Positions 14,654-29,600 of a DNA stretch of 64,000 nt are shown piece by piece. The DNA is taken from the NCBI RefSeq assembly GCF_964199755.1, contig NC_133917.1, positions 4,655,967 through 4,719,966 on the forward strand. Direction: 5' to 3'. The stretch's first letter is position 1, and every line of letters begins with the position of its first letter. The notes beneath the pieces were generated by a model. It ran no database searches, was not told the DNA's origin, and worked only from the letters and a program-made list of their open reading frames with translations. A program made the position numbers and the translations under genes. This stretch comes from Larus michahellis. Its lineage: Eukaryota; Chordata; Aves; Charadriiformes; Laridae.

Positions 14654-17600
14654 TTACTCCTCTTCTGTCCACTGGCCACTAGCCACATGGCCATTAATGC
14701 GGTTGGAACCGTTACTTGAAGTGCTGAAAACTCCTTTTGTGCTGTTGGAAGTCACATCTTCCTCTTCAGAGCTGCTCTCTACGTCACTGCGGTCATCTTT
14801 TGATACCTAAACATTTCAAATGAGATATGGTAGTGGAAAGGGAAGAAGGCAAGTTGAAAAATTCACAGAAAACAGGAGTTAGAAAGTTGTGTCCATGTGA
14901 TTGACCAGCTTCAGTCAGTTACAGTTTCTCTCTACATTTGATCCTGAATCACTTCAAACTCACAAGGAGGAACCTGTCACCACATACAGAATGCAAGAAA
15001 CAGGTTGAAAATGACAATTTGGAAATTTGAGTTCCATTTCCCAAATACTCTGTACATCTGTGAAAGCACTGTATTTTTTTTGCTCTCACCAGATCAGAGG
15101 ACACCACAAATCTTTGGTTGTTCTTGTCTTCCAAGAGCTACATTCTAGATTGGTTACAGGCTGCTTTTGCAAGCAACAAATTTGTTTTGAATTAAAAAAA
15201 AAAAACAAACCTCTTCACACCGTAATCAACAGTGGGTATGATAACCAGAACGCATGTATATATCAGTTTTAGAGAGAACATTTTGTCCTACAGGGAGCAG
15301 CTTTGATATTTTAAAAATTAACCAGCTGTATTTATGACATTACCGTCTGCGCAAAGCGCCTCCCATTTTCACAGGTCGTGGTTCATACCCGAGAACTCAT
15401 TTACGAACAAAAGCCTGTTTGGCCAGTGGGCTGCAGAACAAAGACAGCTATCTAATCCAGCAAACACCCGTTCTGGAACAGGAGAATCTCAGCCCAGAGA
15501 CGTAGATCTGCCTTACACAGTTATGGCTATAGTTAAAAGACTGGCTGCAAATCCAGCTGAATTTGATTTGTACGCAGGATTTTGAACCCTTGGGAGCGGA
15601 TCTAGGCACACATTGCTGCCGGCTGCTTGGAGCGCCGCGGGAGGGCAGTGCTCCAGCGCCGCAGAGCCAACCGCTCCAGGAGGAGAGGGGAAGAGCTCCC
15701 GAGCCCGGCCCTCACAGCAAACAAGCACCTTGGCTGGTGGCCGGGTGCCAGAGCCGTAACCTCACCAGTGCCGAGCAGTGACTGTGGGCACGGCCCATGG
15801 TTGGCACACCCCAAGGCAGGCTTTCCACACTTCTGCTCTGCAACTAATAGCCCTCATTTACTTAATGTGCAAGCACTTTGCGGCTAGCACTTCTCCAAGG
15901 ATTTCAGGATTTCATTCCACTCTGCTTGCTTTGAGTCAGGGTTAGGGCTTTCCAACAGCACCCAGCAGGAAGTTTTTGAACTCAAGGGAAGATCTGGCCA
16001 AAAGCCAAGTAAAGTTAATGATCTCCAGGATTGGTTTTGACAGGCCTCTTGGATGTACTGGCTTCCGTCTATTGCCAGAACCTTTTGGTATCTTTTCCCA
16101 CTCTCCTGCTATGTTGGAAGTTCAAAGGGTCACTGGAAGGAAGCAGAAATCCCTTGAAATTTTTCCCATTATTTGTGGGACAAGTGACTGTTCTACTCCT
16201 TTACACAAAAAGCATTGCATTTCTCCTGTCCTCTTCCACTCAGCAGAGTATTAGTGAGCACTAAGGACGGATAGCAGAGTCTCTGTGGCCGTATAAAAGC
16301 AGAAAGGTGAAGGTCATGCAGGCAGCCGACAGCAGATAAGAACAAACCCCAGGACACTACTTTGAGCTTTGGAAAAACCTGCATTTTAGCATACTGCCAG
16401 AACCAGCACTGTGTCAACCAGGGAGACAAACGTTTTAAGAGAAGGCACCAGCCATCTAAAGCTCCAAGACCATAGCTTGGCTTTTCTCTTAGCCTTTAAA
16501 CAGACACGGATGTGTTTCAGGGAACAAATAGAAGCACAGATCACACTTACATGCAAAGGATGAAACTGTGCAGCTCCAATCTGGCACAGAGAAAAGGAGG
16601 GAGAAAAGAATGAAGAAGACAGAGCTTAGAGTCCTTTCTCTGGCTAGGTCACCTGGACAGGAAAGAACCAAGGAAAGGAAAAAGATGGGTAGACCTCAGG
16701 ATACAGGAACAGCTGCACAGACAGAAAATAAGACATTTGCAGTAGCAGCTGTGGGGAACAGGTGAAAAGATCACATGCATACTCTGAAACATGCTTTCCC
16801 CTGGCAATCGCTGCCACAGACAACTACGATATAAATATTTTTCAAGGTTACATTCCGTGTGTAGGGGCAGCTAAGAAGTCAAACACAAAATAAAGTAGAG
16901 CCACATGAGAAAGTCAGGTCAGAATACCAAATATCTGATTAAAAAAGCATTTGTGCTATTAAATCAGCTGTTGCTCTCTGCTAGTTGCGAAGGAAGTGGC
17001 TTCTCTTGATGGGCTGGCTGGGTGTCAAATTAGTTCCCAGATTGGCTTGCCCTGTCTCATGCTCCTTCACGTGAACTATACCTTTTTTGCTTGGCAACTG
17101 AGGTCACAGCCGAAAGTCAGCACTGTTCACTCTCAGGGCAACATTTGGTGCTAACCAGCTGCTGCAGTTTCACCCTCCCTCTCCCTAAGACTCCCGACAT
17201 GAATTAAAATTAGAATACTCAGGACTGAAGCTAGACTGTACCCCATTAGCCCCGTGACAACCAGTAAATATTGCATTTCTGATAACCATTTCTCCTCCGC
17301 ATGCCGCAGCCCGATGCCTGGCCTCCACTGACAGCCAGAAGCCTGTGTTAGTGCTATTGAGTGGAGGATGCACAATCCTCATCACACCCCAAGAACCAGC
17401 CGAAGGTGGAAAGCTGGAAAACGCCCTAGATGATTGTTCAAAGAAGAGCCTACTACCACCTTAACTCCAAACAAAATACATAACAAGTCTGTCATCATCA
17501 CTAGTATTACAACATCTGATCGTACCGGAAAATGGTGTTATTTCCCTGCACGGCCAGAACAGAGAGAAAGCATCTCTGTCTTTGTATACACCTGGCAACT

Positions 17601-20600
17601 CGAGTCTGCAGAGCAACCAAGGTAAAAAAAAAAAAAAACAACAAAAAAAAACCCTACTGTTCTACAAAACACTCCTGATGCAAGTCATAGAATGGTTTGG
17701 GTTGGAAGGGACCTTAAAGCCCAGCCAGTGCCACCCCCTGCCCTGGGCAGGGACACCTCCCACCAGCCCAGGTTGCTCCAAGCCCCGTCCAACCTGGCCT
17801 TGAGCCCCTCCAGGGATGGGGCAGCCACAGCTTCTCTGGGCAACCTGGGCCAGGGGCTCACCACCCTCACAGCCAAGAATTTCTTCCCGATATCTAATCT
17901 AAATTTCCCTTCTTGCAGTTTGAAGCCATTACCCCTTGTCCTATCACTACATTTGTAAAAAGTCCCTCTCCAGCTTTCTTGGGGGCCCCCTTCAGACACT
18001 GGAAGGGGCTGGAAGGTCTCCCCGGAGCCTTCTCTTCTCCAGGCTGAACACCCCCAGCCCTCTCAGCCTGTCCCCACAGCAGAGGGGCTCCATTCCTCTG
18101 ATCTCCAGTCCCTCAAGAACTAGCACCAGCCCTCACTGAAGGCCACAGCTTCCCATGATTGCTTCACAGGGCTTGTAGGAAAGAGGACCCAAAACAGTCA
18201 CCAACAATCTTACCTTTCCCCGCACGAGGGCCTTGTAGGCAGTGCGAACGATGAGATAAGACCAGATGATATGCAAGATCTGCAAAGTTACCAAAAGCCC
18301 ATTGAAGAGCCACCATGAAGGATAAGGACCAATCAACTCCCAGCTTTCAAACAGGGTTGTATTCAAAATCCTAGAAGAGATCCAGAAACACATTACAGAT
18401 CGGTTGTGCTGGTAACATGGCTTCCAGCTCTAAATTAAGATGACCGGCCAGATGCACGACAGTTTGTATCTCATTTAAGCATCTGTTGCTTTGCTCCTGT
18501 CAGAGCAGCGATGCAGCCAGACTCTTGCCAGAGTTAGGAGACAGACTAAGCTAATTAGAAACATTTGAACTGAGCAACAAACAGGAGAAGATGTGAATGT
18601 TCTGCAATTCGGTTACACATACAGATCTGCTGCCAATTTCCTTCTCAAAAGCACAACCATTTGTAATAACTTTACAGGAAGTGATGTCAAGCTGCAGTGG
18701 TCATCAAAACAACAGTTAACACATTCATACTTGGGCAGTCTTCACCCATATTTAAATATCAGGAAGGAATTTTGTTCCCAGTAGGCCTCCCTCCCTGCGC
18801 ACTATTCTCTTCCCGCAGATTTTTATAGATTCCTCCTGCCAAGCTGGAGGACTAGAAACTGCTTTATGGACAAAGCTTTGTGCTTGCTTTCATTACTGTT
18901 TTGCTGTTCTTGTCGCTGGGAGTTATTGCCAGTACTTAAGTAATTTAATAAACACTTTAGATTTTACGAAGTAGAGAGGTATGGAGAGACCTTTAAAGAC
19001 GTCATTAATTTCACATAGCTTTTAACATTTCACAAGAAAAGAAAAACAAGCCTTTCAGAGAAGAACCCAAGTCTGCCGAAATGCAGCTACAGAAACATCC
19101 AGCTCATAGCCAGTTTAGGGATGAATTCAATACAATTCCAGAGATCCGTCGATGTTTTATCCTACTACTTAGGGAAGGGAATACACATGAAGTGAAACAG
19201 CACAGGGTCTGCAATACCACTGCAGGCTTGCCAGATTTCACTACAAAGTTGAGGAATTACATTACAGCCAGTGGAAAATACATTAAAGATTTACAGGACT
19301 GCTGAGCAATAGCACGATGCAAGAGCATCACCTCATGACAGACAACAGCAATAAAAGCAATGACAACCATCTCATCTGTCACTGGAAGGAGCCTATGAAG
19401 ACATAAGAATTAAAGCTCTTTCCTGATGCAGACTCATTCGATGCATTTACTGGAAAAGAAGCAAGAGCTTTAATTGCAACCCTGATTCCAAAGTATTGTT
19501 TCTACCTACTGCCAAGGCACCTAAAAAGAACGGGAACGCAAGCTGTCCATTGCCTAGGGAATAAATATATGCAGTAAAACTGAAATAAACTGAGTAATAA
19601 TCAGGTCTAGCCAAATTTTCACCACACTCGACAGAAAGAAGCGGATAACAGCTCATCAACAGAAGAACCTCACCAAGTCTGACCTATGGAGGTGAGAGGG
19701 AATCTCATTAGAGGATGATTAGCTATAAGCCATTCAGCCAGGGCTTTACCTCCCAAGAAACCCAAGACCTAGTTCAGGCTCTGAATAGTCACGACACAAG
19801 GACAGGACACAAGTGTCATAGGAATCAGAAACTGCAATGACGATGACTAAGCCAGATGCTTAAAAATCAAATTTACCTCAAGAGACCATGCCTCATTTGC
19901 AACCATTTCCAGAACTTCTTAAGAGAAGCAAACAACCCTTCGAGCCTTTCAGAACAGATACCGGCTGACTTGGCTCCAGCTAATAAGCACTGTCATCACT
20001 TCGCGGTAGGAAGAGAGGGGCCAGCTGTGCATTAGGATTCTAGTCACTTTTCACACTCCCTCAGCTGACTGTTGAGAGGTTTCTTCACGTGCCTCGTTGA
20101 ACTTACTGCTCCAAACTGTACTTGGGTTGTCTGCAACTTCAGGCTGCCTTGAGGAACAGGCTGGAATGCTTGCAAGAAGTCCAAATACAAAGGCTTTGCT
20201 TAAGGGATTGGAAGAACAAACAAGACCTTACAGCTCAAGGTGCTTACCAGAAAGGATAAATGCCCAACCGTGTAACAATGAATACGACACCAAAGAGCAT
20301 GAAGAAAGCATCACACAGACGTTGGTACTTGGCATAGTTGGCTAGCTTTGCAGCCTAAAAGAGACAAGAAACGTGAGAATATTATTTCCTTTGTGCACTC
20401 ATGTAATTACTGGGCTGTAGAGCTTCAAAAACCCTCAAGCCATCACATTTGTAAGGAGTTTGGAACATTTAGGGATTATTCTCAGCACTAAGGCAGTTAT
20501 GAGGAAAAGCTGACAAGGCAGGACCAGCAGCACAAGTTTTATGGCATATTTAATGCAGTTTATCGAGAACGGGAAAGTCAACTTGCTCTCCTGAGACCAC

Positions 20601-23600
20601 ATGAGCATTAGGTACGCAAAAATTTGAAAGGAAACTCACCTCTAAAAGGAAATCTGATGCGTCATGGAGGCACAGCACCAGAGTTCCAACCCGCACCATA
20701 TTATTCATGTAAGAGAATGTAATGAGTCCAATTGTAGCCAAATGATGGACGAACATAATCAGGAAGTCCTGGAAACAGAAAGGAAAAAAAAAAATGAATG
20801 AAGACTCTTTGGCTGTCAAACAAATGCAAAGGTTTGGAACAGAGACACAAAACTGACGAACTGGGGTCACAGGATTACTTCAGTTCAGGCTCTGACTCCA
20901 CTTTACGTAAGCACAGCTCATCACACAACATCAGCCACCATCACTAAAGGTTCCAGAAAGGTCTCTCCCAGCATTTATGCTCCTGTGAAGTCCGAACTCT
21001 GCATACACAGGCACAGCACACTCTCTTTGGCACACAACATGCAAGGGGAAGATAAGCATGCCTGCAGACCCCACGGAAAAGACTGACAGGACAACATATG
21101 GCCCTTATTTTTGGCTCCTTTTGGTTTTACAGTCATATTGCTAGTCCTTTCATCTCTTGGCACAGATTTTAAGTACGCTGCTGTTACTGTTGTCAGTGTG
21201 CAAAAGCCTGCCAGAGCATAGCAGGCATCGAACACAAGATAACCTACCTGCAAGAACTAGGCCACTTCATTAAAAAAAATTGTTTACAACGCACATACAT
21301 TTGGGGCTGGTTTCCAGTTTGGCCCCCTGGGTCCAACCCTTCCATGTCAATGCACCTTACCGTGCTTGCAGTGGGGAACGTAATCCACTTTGCTAAAGTC
21401 AGAGTACAAAATTAAACATTATAAACAGTATCATAGATGCTGTTCATCTCCCCCTTTCTGCAGCTCCAAGATATTCTGTGATGCCTCATCTGCCGATATT
21501 TCAGTACAGAAAAAAATCCCAGGCAAACTTTTCTTTTTGAAGAGCCAGTGCAAGAATTGGGATAATTTCCTACTTTGCAGTTCATATAACAGAAGCAATA
21601 AACCATGATTTACTATGGACTGTTTTCCAACAGCAATAATAAGCCAAATCCTAGAACGTAGCACAATGGAATTGGATTCCAGCAATCGCAACCAGTCATC
21701 ATTCTGCTACGCACACAGATGAAAAATTAGCTTCAAAAAAAAACATTTATTATTGCTTTAGTGTTTGCCATTTTCTCACCCAGCTCAGCAAGGTACTGCA
21801 TTGAGCACCTCATTTCTGGGTTTTCTTGCAAGCCTTCTAATTAAATCTATTTTTAGGCAATGATTTGATAAATTTTTATTGGGAGGTACTGAGTGATTCT
21901 GTTCCTTCCCCTGGAAGGTGAAAGGGACTCTCAAGGATATACCAGGTTGTGTATCAGGCTTGCTTCTCCCCAGGACTGGGCAGTGATTACAGGAGGAGGA
22001 AGGCTACACAGAGATGTGAATGAGGAAGAAAATACAGTTATTACTACGCTTTAGCTTTACCGACCAGGCACACTGGCAATTTTATTAGTCCTATCTATTT
22101 AGCAAAGCGGTTAATGCAATTCTGGTTAATCTCACCTTCCGTTTAATGTCTGTAAACTGAGAAAACATGAGAGACCAATAGAAGGCCAGCTCCAAGATAT
22201 AGTAATAATAAAGCCTGGATGTTAGAGGCTGGAAAACAAACAAAGATAGCACAGTTAGAAGACAAAGTACTTTAAAATTTTCATTAAAAATGACTTTTTC
22301 CTTCCTTCCTATCCCACCCTGTTCTTCCAGAATGCTGAGGCATAAGTTAAAAGATCCAGATTTAAGGTTTAGTAAAAACAAGCTTAAGCAACAGACATCT
22401 TACTCTAGGCTTAGTCACACAAACATACTTGTGTGTTTGAGCTTTATTCAAAAGGAGTAATAGCCCCTTGTTAATATTTACAACTCATACTACAGCTTCT
22501 TGGGTTAGGAAAACTGGGCACTGAAACAGACCGGTTGGTCTCTATATAAATCGTACTCGCTCCGTAATGAAAACAACGGTCTAAGTAAGTCACCAGCATC
22601 ATTTTATGCATAATTCTATTTTTCACTTTTAATAATCTCAGCAGCAAGTGCACATAAAATGAATATGAACAGAGTCAGTTCTATCTCAGGAAACACTGCT
22701 GTTGACAAACCTAACCAGGATCTGAAGACATAAAAGAGTAAATGCCGTCTTTGGCATTTGGGGAAGTGCCTTCCCAAAGGGCTGGCCGCTCACCCACTAG
22801 AAAGCTTACCAGCCCCGCAGAATAATGAGAAGCACTCAAGTCTACTGAGTTTCAATCTGCTATCACTAACAAAAAATGAAAACTGAAATTGTGCAAAAAG
22901 TTGGAACCTAGTTAAGTGTTCATCTCCTACCTGAAAAGGGTAGTTGTACCAGCACTGTCGTGTGTCCCAAAACCAGGGTGCCTAAAGGCAAAAAGATGAG
23001 TTATTATTCTACTGTGGTTTTAATTCCCTAGCACCTAAGGCAGTTGACCACTACAGTATTGTTTCACTGAAATTTTATCTTGATTCTATCATTCAAGCTA
23101 AATTTATGGTAGAACATTCTAGTGATTTAAAATAGTCTTTTGGCAGTCAAAGGCAAGTAATACTGCAACGGAAATTCAAAGAATAATCACACAGCTCTAG
23201 TAATAATAAAGACCCAAAGAGATGACGCTGCAGCCCTTCAAGACGGAGAAGAGAAAAAAAGCAGCTCCCTATAGCAAAAAAATCATAGTTCTGTCCCATT
23301 CTGGGGTAACAGGACAAATAAGTTTCTCATATTTCCAGTGTAAAGAAGGTCCTTAAACGGAACCCCCGGGATCTCAAATAAGGGAACATAAAGACCACTA
23401 TCAGCACTCCCTCCCCTTGTTTTAAGCTAGGTGCAAGCACTCAAGAAATGACACCGGCAGCCAAACCCCTGTATTTCAGCAGGACAGCCATAACCCTGCT
23501 GCACGCCACACAGAACAACAAGGAGGGGATGACAGACCAACTCACCGTCCAGAGAAACCTGATTCCATAAAAAAATATACTTAAATAAAATGTAAATCTC

Positions 23601-26600
23601 CACCTGGAAAAAGAAGCAAAAATTGAACTTATGAAACAGAAATAGCTTCCGGTTAACATTTGTAATAAAAACCAGAAAAATTGTGAAAAAACCCAATTCT
23701 GACACCTGAAAAGCTTTCACCCGCTAAATGGTAACCCTTCATTTGTAAACATCACATAAGGATAAACCTGTTTAAGAGTTTTCACGCCACACATGAGTTT
23801 GAAATAAAGTTCAGAGTGAACATGCATCATTCATATGCTTTAATATACAATAACAAGATAACAACAAGATAAGTCATTGTTATCCAGAAGGTATCCTAAT
23901 ACATATATTTGTCCCTCTTACCTTGTGGCTTTAAGTAGACAAAACCATACTGGGGGGAAGAATTAATATGAAGAAAGTTACTGGAAAGGAAAGAAACCAG
24001 CACAGAAGAAATAACAAGTCAGGAAAAAAATATTCAGATGCTACTACACTAACAGAGGTAACTGCAAGCATTCAGAAAGAAACAAAGAACAAAAGAATGA
24101 ACTGAAATGAAAAGAACAGGAATCCAAGAAGCGTCTGTGGAAGGGTATATACATCATTGTGTAAGCCATAAGGTCAGTCTGTCTGGGAACAAACGCTGGT
24201 CTACAACACAGCTGTGCAGACAGCAGCCTTGGCTTCAGTAGAATTCCTCAGGTTGTGCACATGCATATGCACACATGCACACACATGCACACTGAAGTGC
24301 CACATCTGCGTTAAGGACCTGGTCAACTATCTAAAGCTGCTCATGGTCCCAGGAATAACTCCTGTACATGTGTTCTGGTCTCTCATGCACATATACAAAT
24401 GATTTTAGAATACTGAATTCTAAAAAGCCCTCCTAACTTCTTTCATTTGCTTATATAAGAATTGATCTTCCACCAGCCAACCCCAAGACACTAGTTTAAA
24501 TTAGCAGCTGAACACAGTTTCAGTTAGAAAAGAGAACATACAGGTGGAGCTTTAAGATGAAGCCACATCTTGGCCTCTGCACAAACATACATGCTCTCAC
24601 AAAATTTAGTGAGGGTGGTGGGTTTGTCCTGGTTCCTCCGATGACGAAACCAGCGCTGGATCTTTCGCACATCCCAGTCTAGCTGCTTTGACAAGCCTTC
24701 TAACCTTTTTCCATCTGGAGACTGAAGGAAAATGAAACAAGGGTCATTTCTCCTACTTCTCAACCCACTTTCAGTCTGAGATTCCCTCTGTACCATGATA
24801 GAAACGATGCACAGATAACAAAACTCACGCACTAGGAAGGCACTACGTATAGACTAGAAGCAGGAACCCATTGCCACAAATGTTCATTCAATTTTAACCT
24901 TCATAAGCCACTAATTACTTAATTATTCAGAATGCTTTTGGTTTAACGTTTCCTCATCTGTTTCATCATTTGACAGTACGTTATGACAAAGAATGCAATT
25001 GTTCTGTTTCTTAATCTGAGGGGAGGAGCTTTTAAAACGACCTGTCCTACCTGTTAAAACTTGCACATCAATTCAAACAGTCCAGAACTCAGGAAGATCA
25101 AAGCCGAATACGCTTAAGGGTTGCTACTCACTGCAAGTTGGGGAAACTTTAAAGTAAGAGTTGGTTTAACGCTAGATATTTGTATATTCCGAAGGGGCTT
25201 TGTAGAGATGGCGTTATTTCCATTATCAAAGTTTAAAAATAAAATTAAATTTAAAACCAGAAATAATTGTATGATAAAGAATATATCACTGTCCTCCGAC
25301 TGGAAACTCTACTGGCAGTTTATTTGTTTGAATAATGACATAAATGGATTTATAAGAGACAAAGCGAACAAAACCTGATAACTACCTCTAAAATGGCCCA
25401 GGGGCGAGATAAGCCACGTTAGTTTCAGACCAGTGTCCTTTTAACAAGCTCTGCCAGGGAGCTCTTACAACTGAAAGATGACAAACACATTTTACTACTT
25501 GAGTTACATACAAACCCAAAAACCTATGGAGAAAGCTGATTTAATAGAGTCACCAGACTGTTCAACTGAAAAGCAAAGCCATCTGTCATTTGATTTTCAG
25601 TATTGAGACCGTGACTTTCCTGTAATTCCATCACCGCCAGATCTCTCTGCGCTTTACTAGGCTTTAATGGTTCAGGCTACCTGACACTTCTGCGTTGGAA
25701 GTGAACCTGCTTCAAAGGAGAATTTACAGAGCTCCCATTTCAGAACAGCAATGAAATCTCTCCCCAGCATCAGTGCCACCCTACATTCCAATTCTCCAAA
25801 CCCAACAGCAGACACAAGCATGCCAGTACAGTTAACGGCAGCTCTGTTTTCATAATCTAGATAAATTTTGCACAGCATGCGTCCTCATGGCTTTCCCAAG
25901 CATTAATTTCAAGGGCATTCCCTACATAAAAGTCCTCCCCACAAATGGCATCAAATCATGGGGACTTTTCAGTTCACACGTCATTCCAAATGCCTCAAAA
26001 CTTCAATGTTCCCATGAGATGAGTTTTAGTAAGGTTTTTATGGAATTTCCCTTCATTCACTGAGCGTTTTGTCTGCTCCACTCAGAATGAAGTTCTTCAT
26101 CACCAAATCAGAACATAAACTCTTCCATTCCATTGTCTTTAATGAAAAGTTATCATTCTGTCTGCGTGGATTTCACTGTCAACATTCAATAGAGGACAGA
26201 GAGCGTGAATTTTGTAATACTGAAGTGAAGGGGCACTCTCAGCTTACGTGAAAGAAAGGCCATGAAACAATCAAAAGAAACACCTGCTGTTAACATTAAA
26301 TGCCTTACCCTTTATCAGGGCACACTTCCATTGATTGAATGCGTTCCTCAAATAACTGACTTCCACTGTGACAGCTGTTGTCCAGTTCCACAGTAGATGG
26401 CAAAAATAAGAGGAAGGCATTCAAGCAACTGGCCAATAAAACCAGCAAAGGAACAGATCTCAAGGAAAAGAGTAGCACTTTTTCATCAGAAAGTGAAAAA
26501 TAATGGGAAAATTCTAGTTAGACCGAGAATTACCACCTGTTACAGGAGTTACAATTTGGACAAAGGCAGGGAACTAAAGGAAGAAGCTTCATACCTTTCT

Positions 26601-29600
26601 AAAGCAAACATTTTTATTCAAAGACAGACTCTTCTGTGCACAAAAGCACAGGTCAGCCATAAAGAGAATTTACCTTGCTACAAGAAGGACATGCCAGAGG
26701 CAAAGTAAAATAAGAAAGAGCACGCTCACTGTGCATGCACAGTGTGAAATGCATTTCTCAAAGGACGACAGTGGAAGCAAAAAGCCCTCCCGCCCCTGCC
26801 CCTACTTATAGCCCTCCATTTCTAGCAGAATTTGAAGCGTGACTCACCTTCGTGATGGATGTAAACACCTTCTCTAAAATTGCATTGGGCTGGGCTCTGT
26901 GAGGTCCACTGTCTTGAATGCCAAGGTTTATGGCACATGGCTTGGCAATAAACCTGAAAGAGTTCCAAAGAAAGGGCTAGATTAAAACAAGATACCTATT
27001 TCCCTCCTCTGCCTAAATCACAAGGACCCTGACTCATCACCAACCGCAAAACCTATCCGAAAAGCTTTTGAAGATCTCCACTCATTTTGCTTAACAAAAC
27101 TTCACAGGTGAAGTAGTATCTTTTATTAGTCCAAATGATAACTGCAGAGAGCACACACATCTAAAATGAAAGATTAAATCTTAACGTCCTTGGCTCGTAA
27201 GGATCAGAACGTGTGATTCTCATTACTCAGAAATAAAATAATAGATCACGGATAGGAGTCCTCTGCAAACAGAAATGGCCAGAGCCCTTGTAGCCCTATA
27301 AACAAAATGCCATATTTCCAGAATGCGCCTTGGTGTCACAAAGCTCAGAAAAAAAGGGAAGTTCAAGTGACACAGTTCCTAAAACACACACATTTTTTTG
27401 AGGTGTGGGGTTCTGGGGTATTTTTTGTTGCCTTTTTTTTTTTCTTTGGGAAAAATAAAGTGGGCTGTTTCCTTCGGGAGAGTGAGGAAGATGCAAGGAC
27501 TCACTCAGTCAGAAAGACCCAAGATCTCAGTATCTCGCTCATTCCAAAAGCTGATCTAACACTGTGAATTTTACAGCACAAACACTCTGAAAACAAGCCT
27601 GGTTTTGCAACTAAAATGAAGGTACAGATATTCAAAAATTATTAGGTTTTGCTGTACCTTTGTGTCAAAACGGGCAGAGGAATCTGAGGGAAACGCATGT
27701 GTTACCCAAACATGTGAACTGTTTTCTCTCCTGTTGGTGGGTAAGAGGTGGGTTTCAAGGAGCAATTTTTATTAATCAATTATTTTGAGAGAGACAGAGC
27801 AAAGAACCTGTTTCTCAAAACTGATTTTGAAAAGGACCCAAGATTTGCGTCATTAAGTCCATTTTGCTTCGAAAGATATTGTTTCAGAAACAACGGAATT
27901 GAAGACAACAAATTACACATATGTCTTCCATTTAGCAGACTCAGAGTGCCATCAAGCAGAAAACGCTGCTTTCTCCGACCGCTCCATTTGTTACCATTTC
28001 TCCTTGTGTTTAAAAGGAGAGATCAAAATTCAGGAGAGTCACGACTATAAGCGTTCCAACCGCAATCATTCTTGGGAGCCCATTGTTAGTACTTCAGTAA
28101 CAAACAGCTACGACTGCGATTAAGAAGAGACACAGGTTGTGGGGTTTTCCCCTTGAGAAATTACAGATCAGCTCATGACTAATCCTAAAGGAACTCCCCC
28201 GCTCTCAGAAAATACTAAACAACTAATAGACGCCGTGGCCCCAGGTTTCACTGTCCTGCCCCATTTCTTCATACGTCCTGTTCAACAGTCATAGCTTTAA
28301 AAAAAAAAAAAAAAAAAAAGAAAAAAGGAAAGGGTGATTTCCTTTTAGCTTGGCTCAAAAGCCTCGCTGCTTCCTCTATGATCTAGACCACCAGCCAGAA
28401 ATCATGCTCTGATGTTACGAAACATTTGGCTAGACCCCCATAAAAGCGAAGCGTACATCTTCGTACTCTTCTTTCCTACAGGATATACCACAACAACAAA
28501 GAAGTTCACATGTGCAACTACAGGATGCCAAGTATTTTTATTTCATTTGCTGGGACACAGTGCTTACAGCTCTCTAAAAAAAATAATAATCCTGGCCTGA
28601 AGATACTCAGGTTGGGTCAGTTTCCTCACATAAGAGAGGAAACCTGAAAAATCCAAAAATCTGCACATTCAATTAATTTATTATTCAGGAGAGTCATCTT
28701 TTGTTTTAAGAACAAATGAAGAGATGGAATGGTTAAGTAAGCTCACAGTGATCCATATACAGATTTGGCATTATTCTAGAATTCACAACCTGAAGCATCA
28801 AGGAAAGAAGAAACATCATCTCCTCCAAAAAAAAAATGCAGAAATAATCCACTTTGGGACATACAGATTGAAAAACAAAACAAAGCTCAAAACTTTGCAT
28901 GAAACTATTCCTGAGTAGTAGGCTTCCTTCACTAGCAGACGTAGGGAAAAAATACAGTTGTTTCCAGAAACTGGGGGGGGGGGGGGGAGGAATAAAAATC
29001 AAGAGTAAGGCACAGGCTACAGATACAGCACAGGACTCCAGTTACTCAGTCAAGCATGCAGGTGACCAAAGAGCAAACCAAAAAAAACCTGCAAACATTT
29101 CTAGGAGCACAGGGGCAGCCAGACACCAACACCAGCAAACAGCCAAGTCCCAGCAATGGAGGCAGCGGAGGTAAGTCCCAGCCACAGAAACAGGAAGGAA
29201 AAAGGATGGCAGTAATGGCTTTCATTGCTTTTAAGGAAGTCTAACCCAACGCCGTAACGTAGCTTCTCTAACTCCGCGAGTAACAGCTTCATGCAGTGGA
29301 ACTGCAGATGACAACCGTCCTGCTGCAGGGCGGCGTGGCCAGCCACGCGAGGGGTTTATAGCCAAGCCTGGGCACTGCTGGCTCAGGCTCACGAGTCCAC
29401 TGAGCGGCCACAGGCCAATTGCTTTGACCAGTTACTACCTTGCAGGTGGAATATGAAGTGAACGATCCATCCTGCTGTCAGTCAGACAAACATCAAGATG
29501 ACATGCTGTTTCCTTTGGGTGTCCATTAAGGAAACCTCACACTTAAAAACCTCTGTGGCATTTTATATTTTTGGCCCTGGAACAGGTTTTCAGATGTGCA

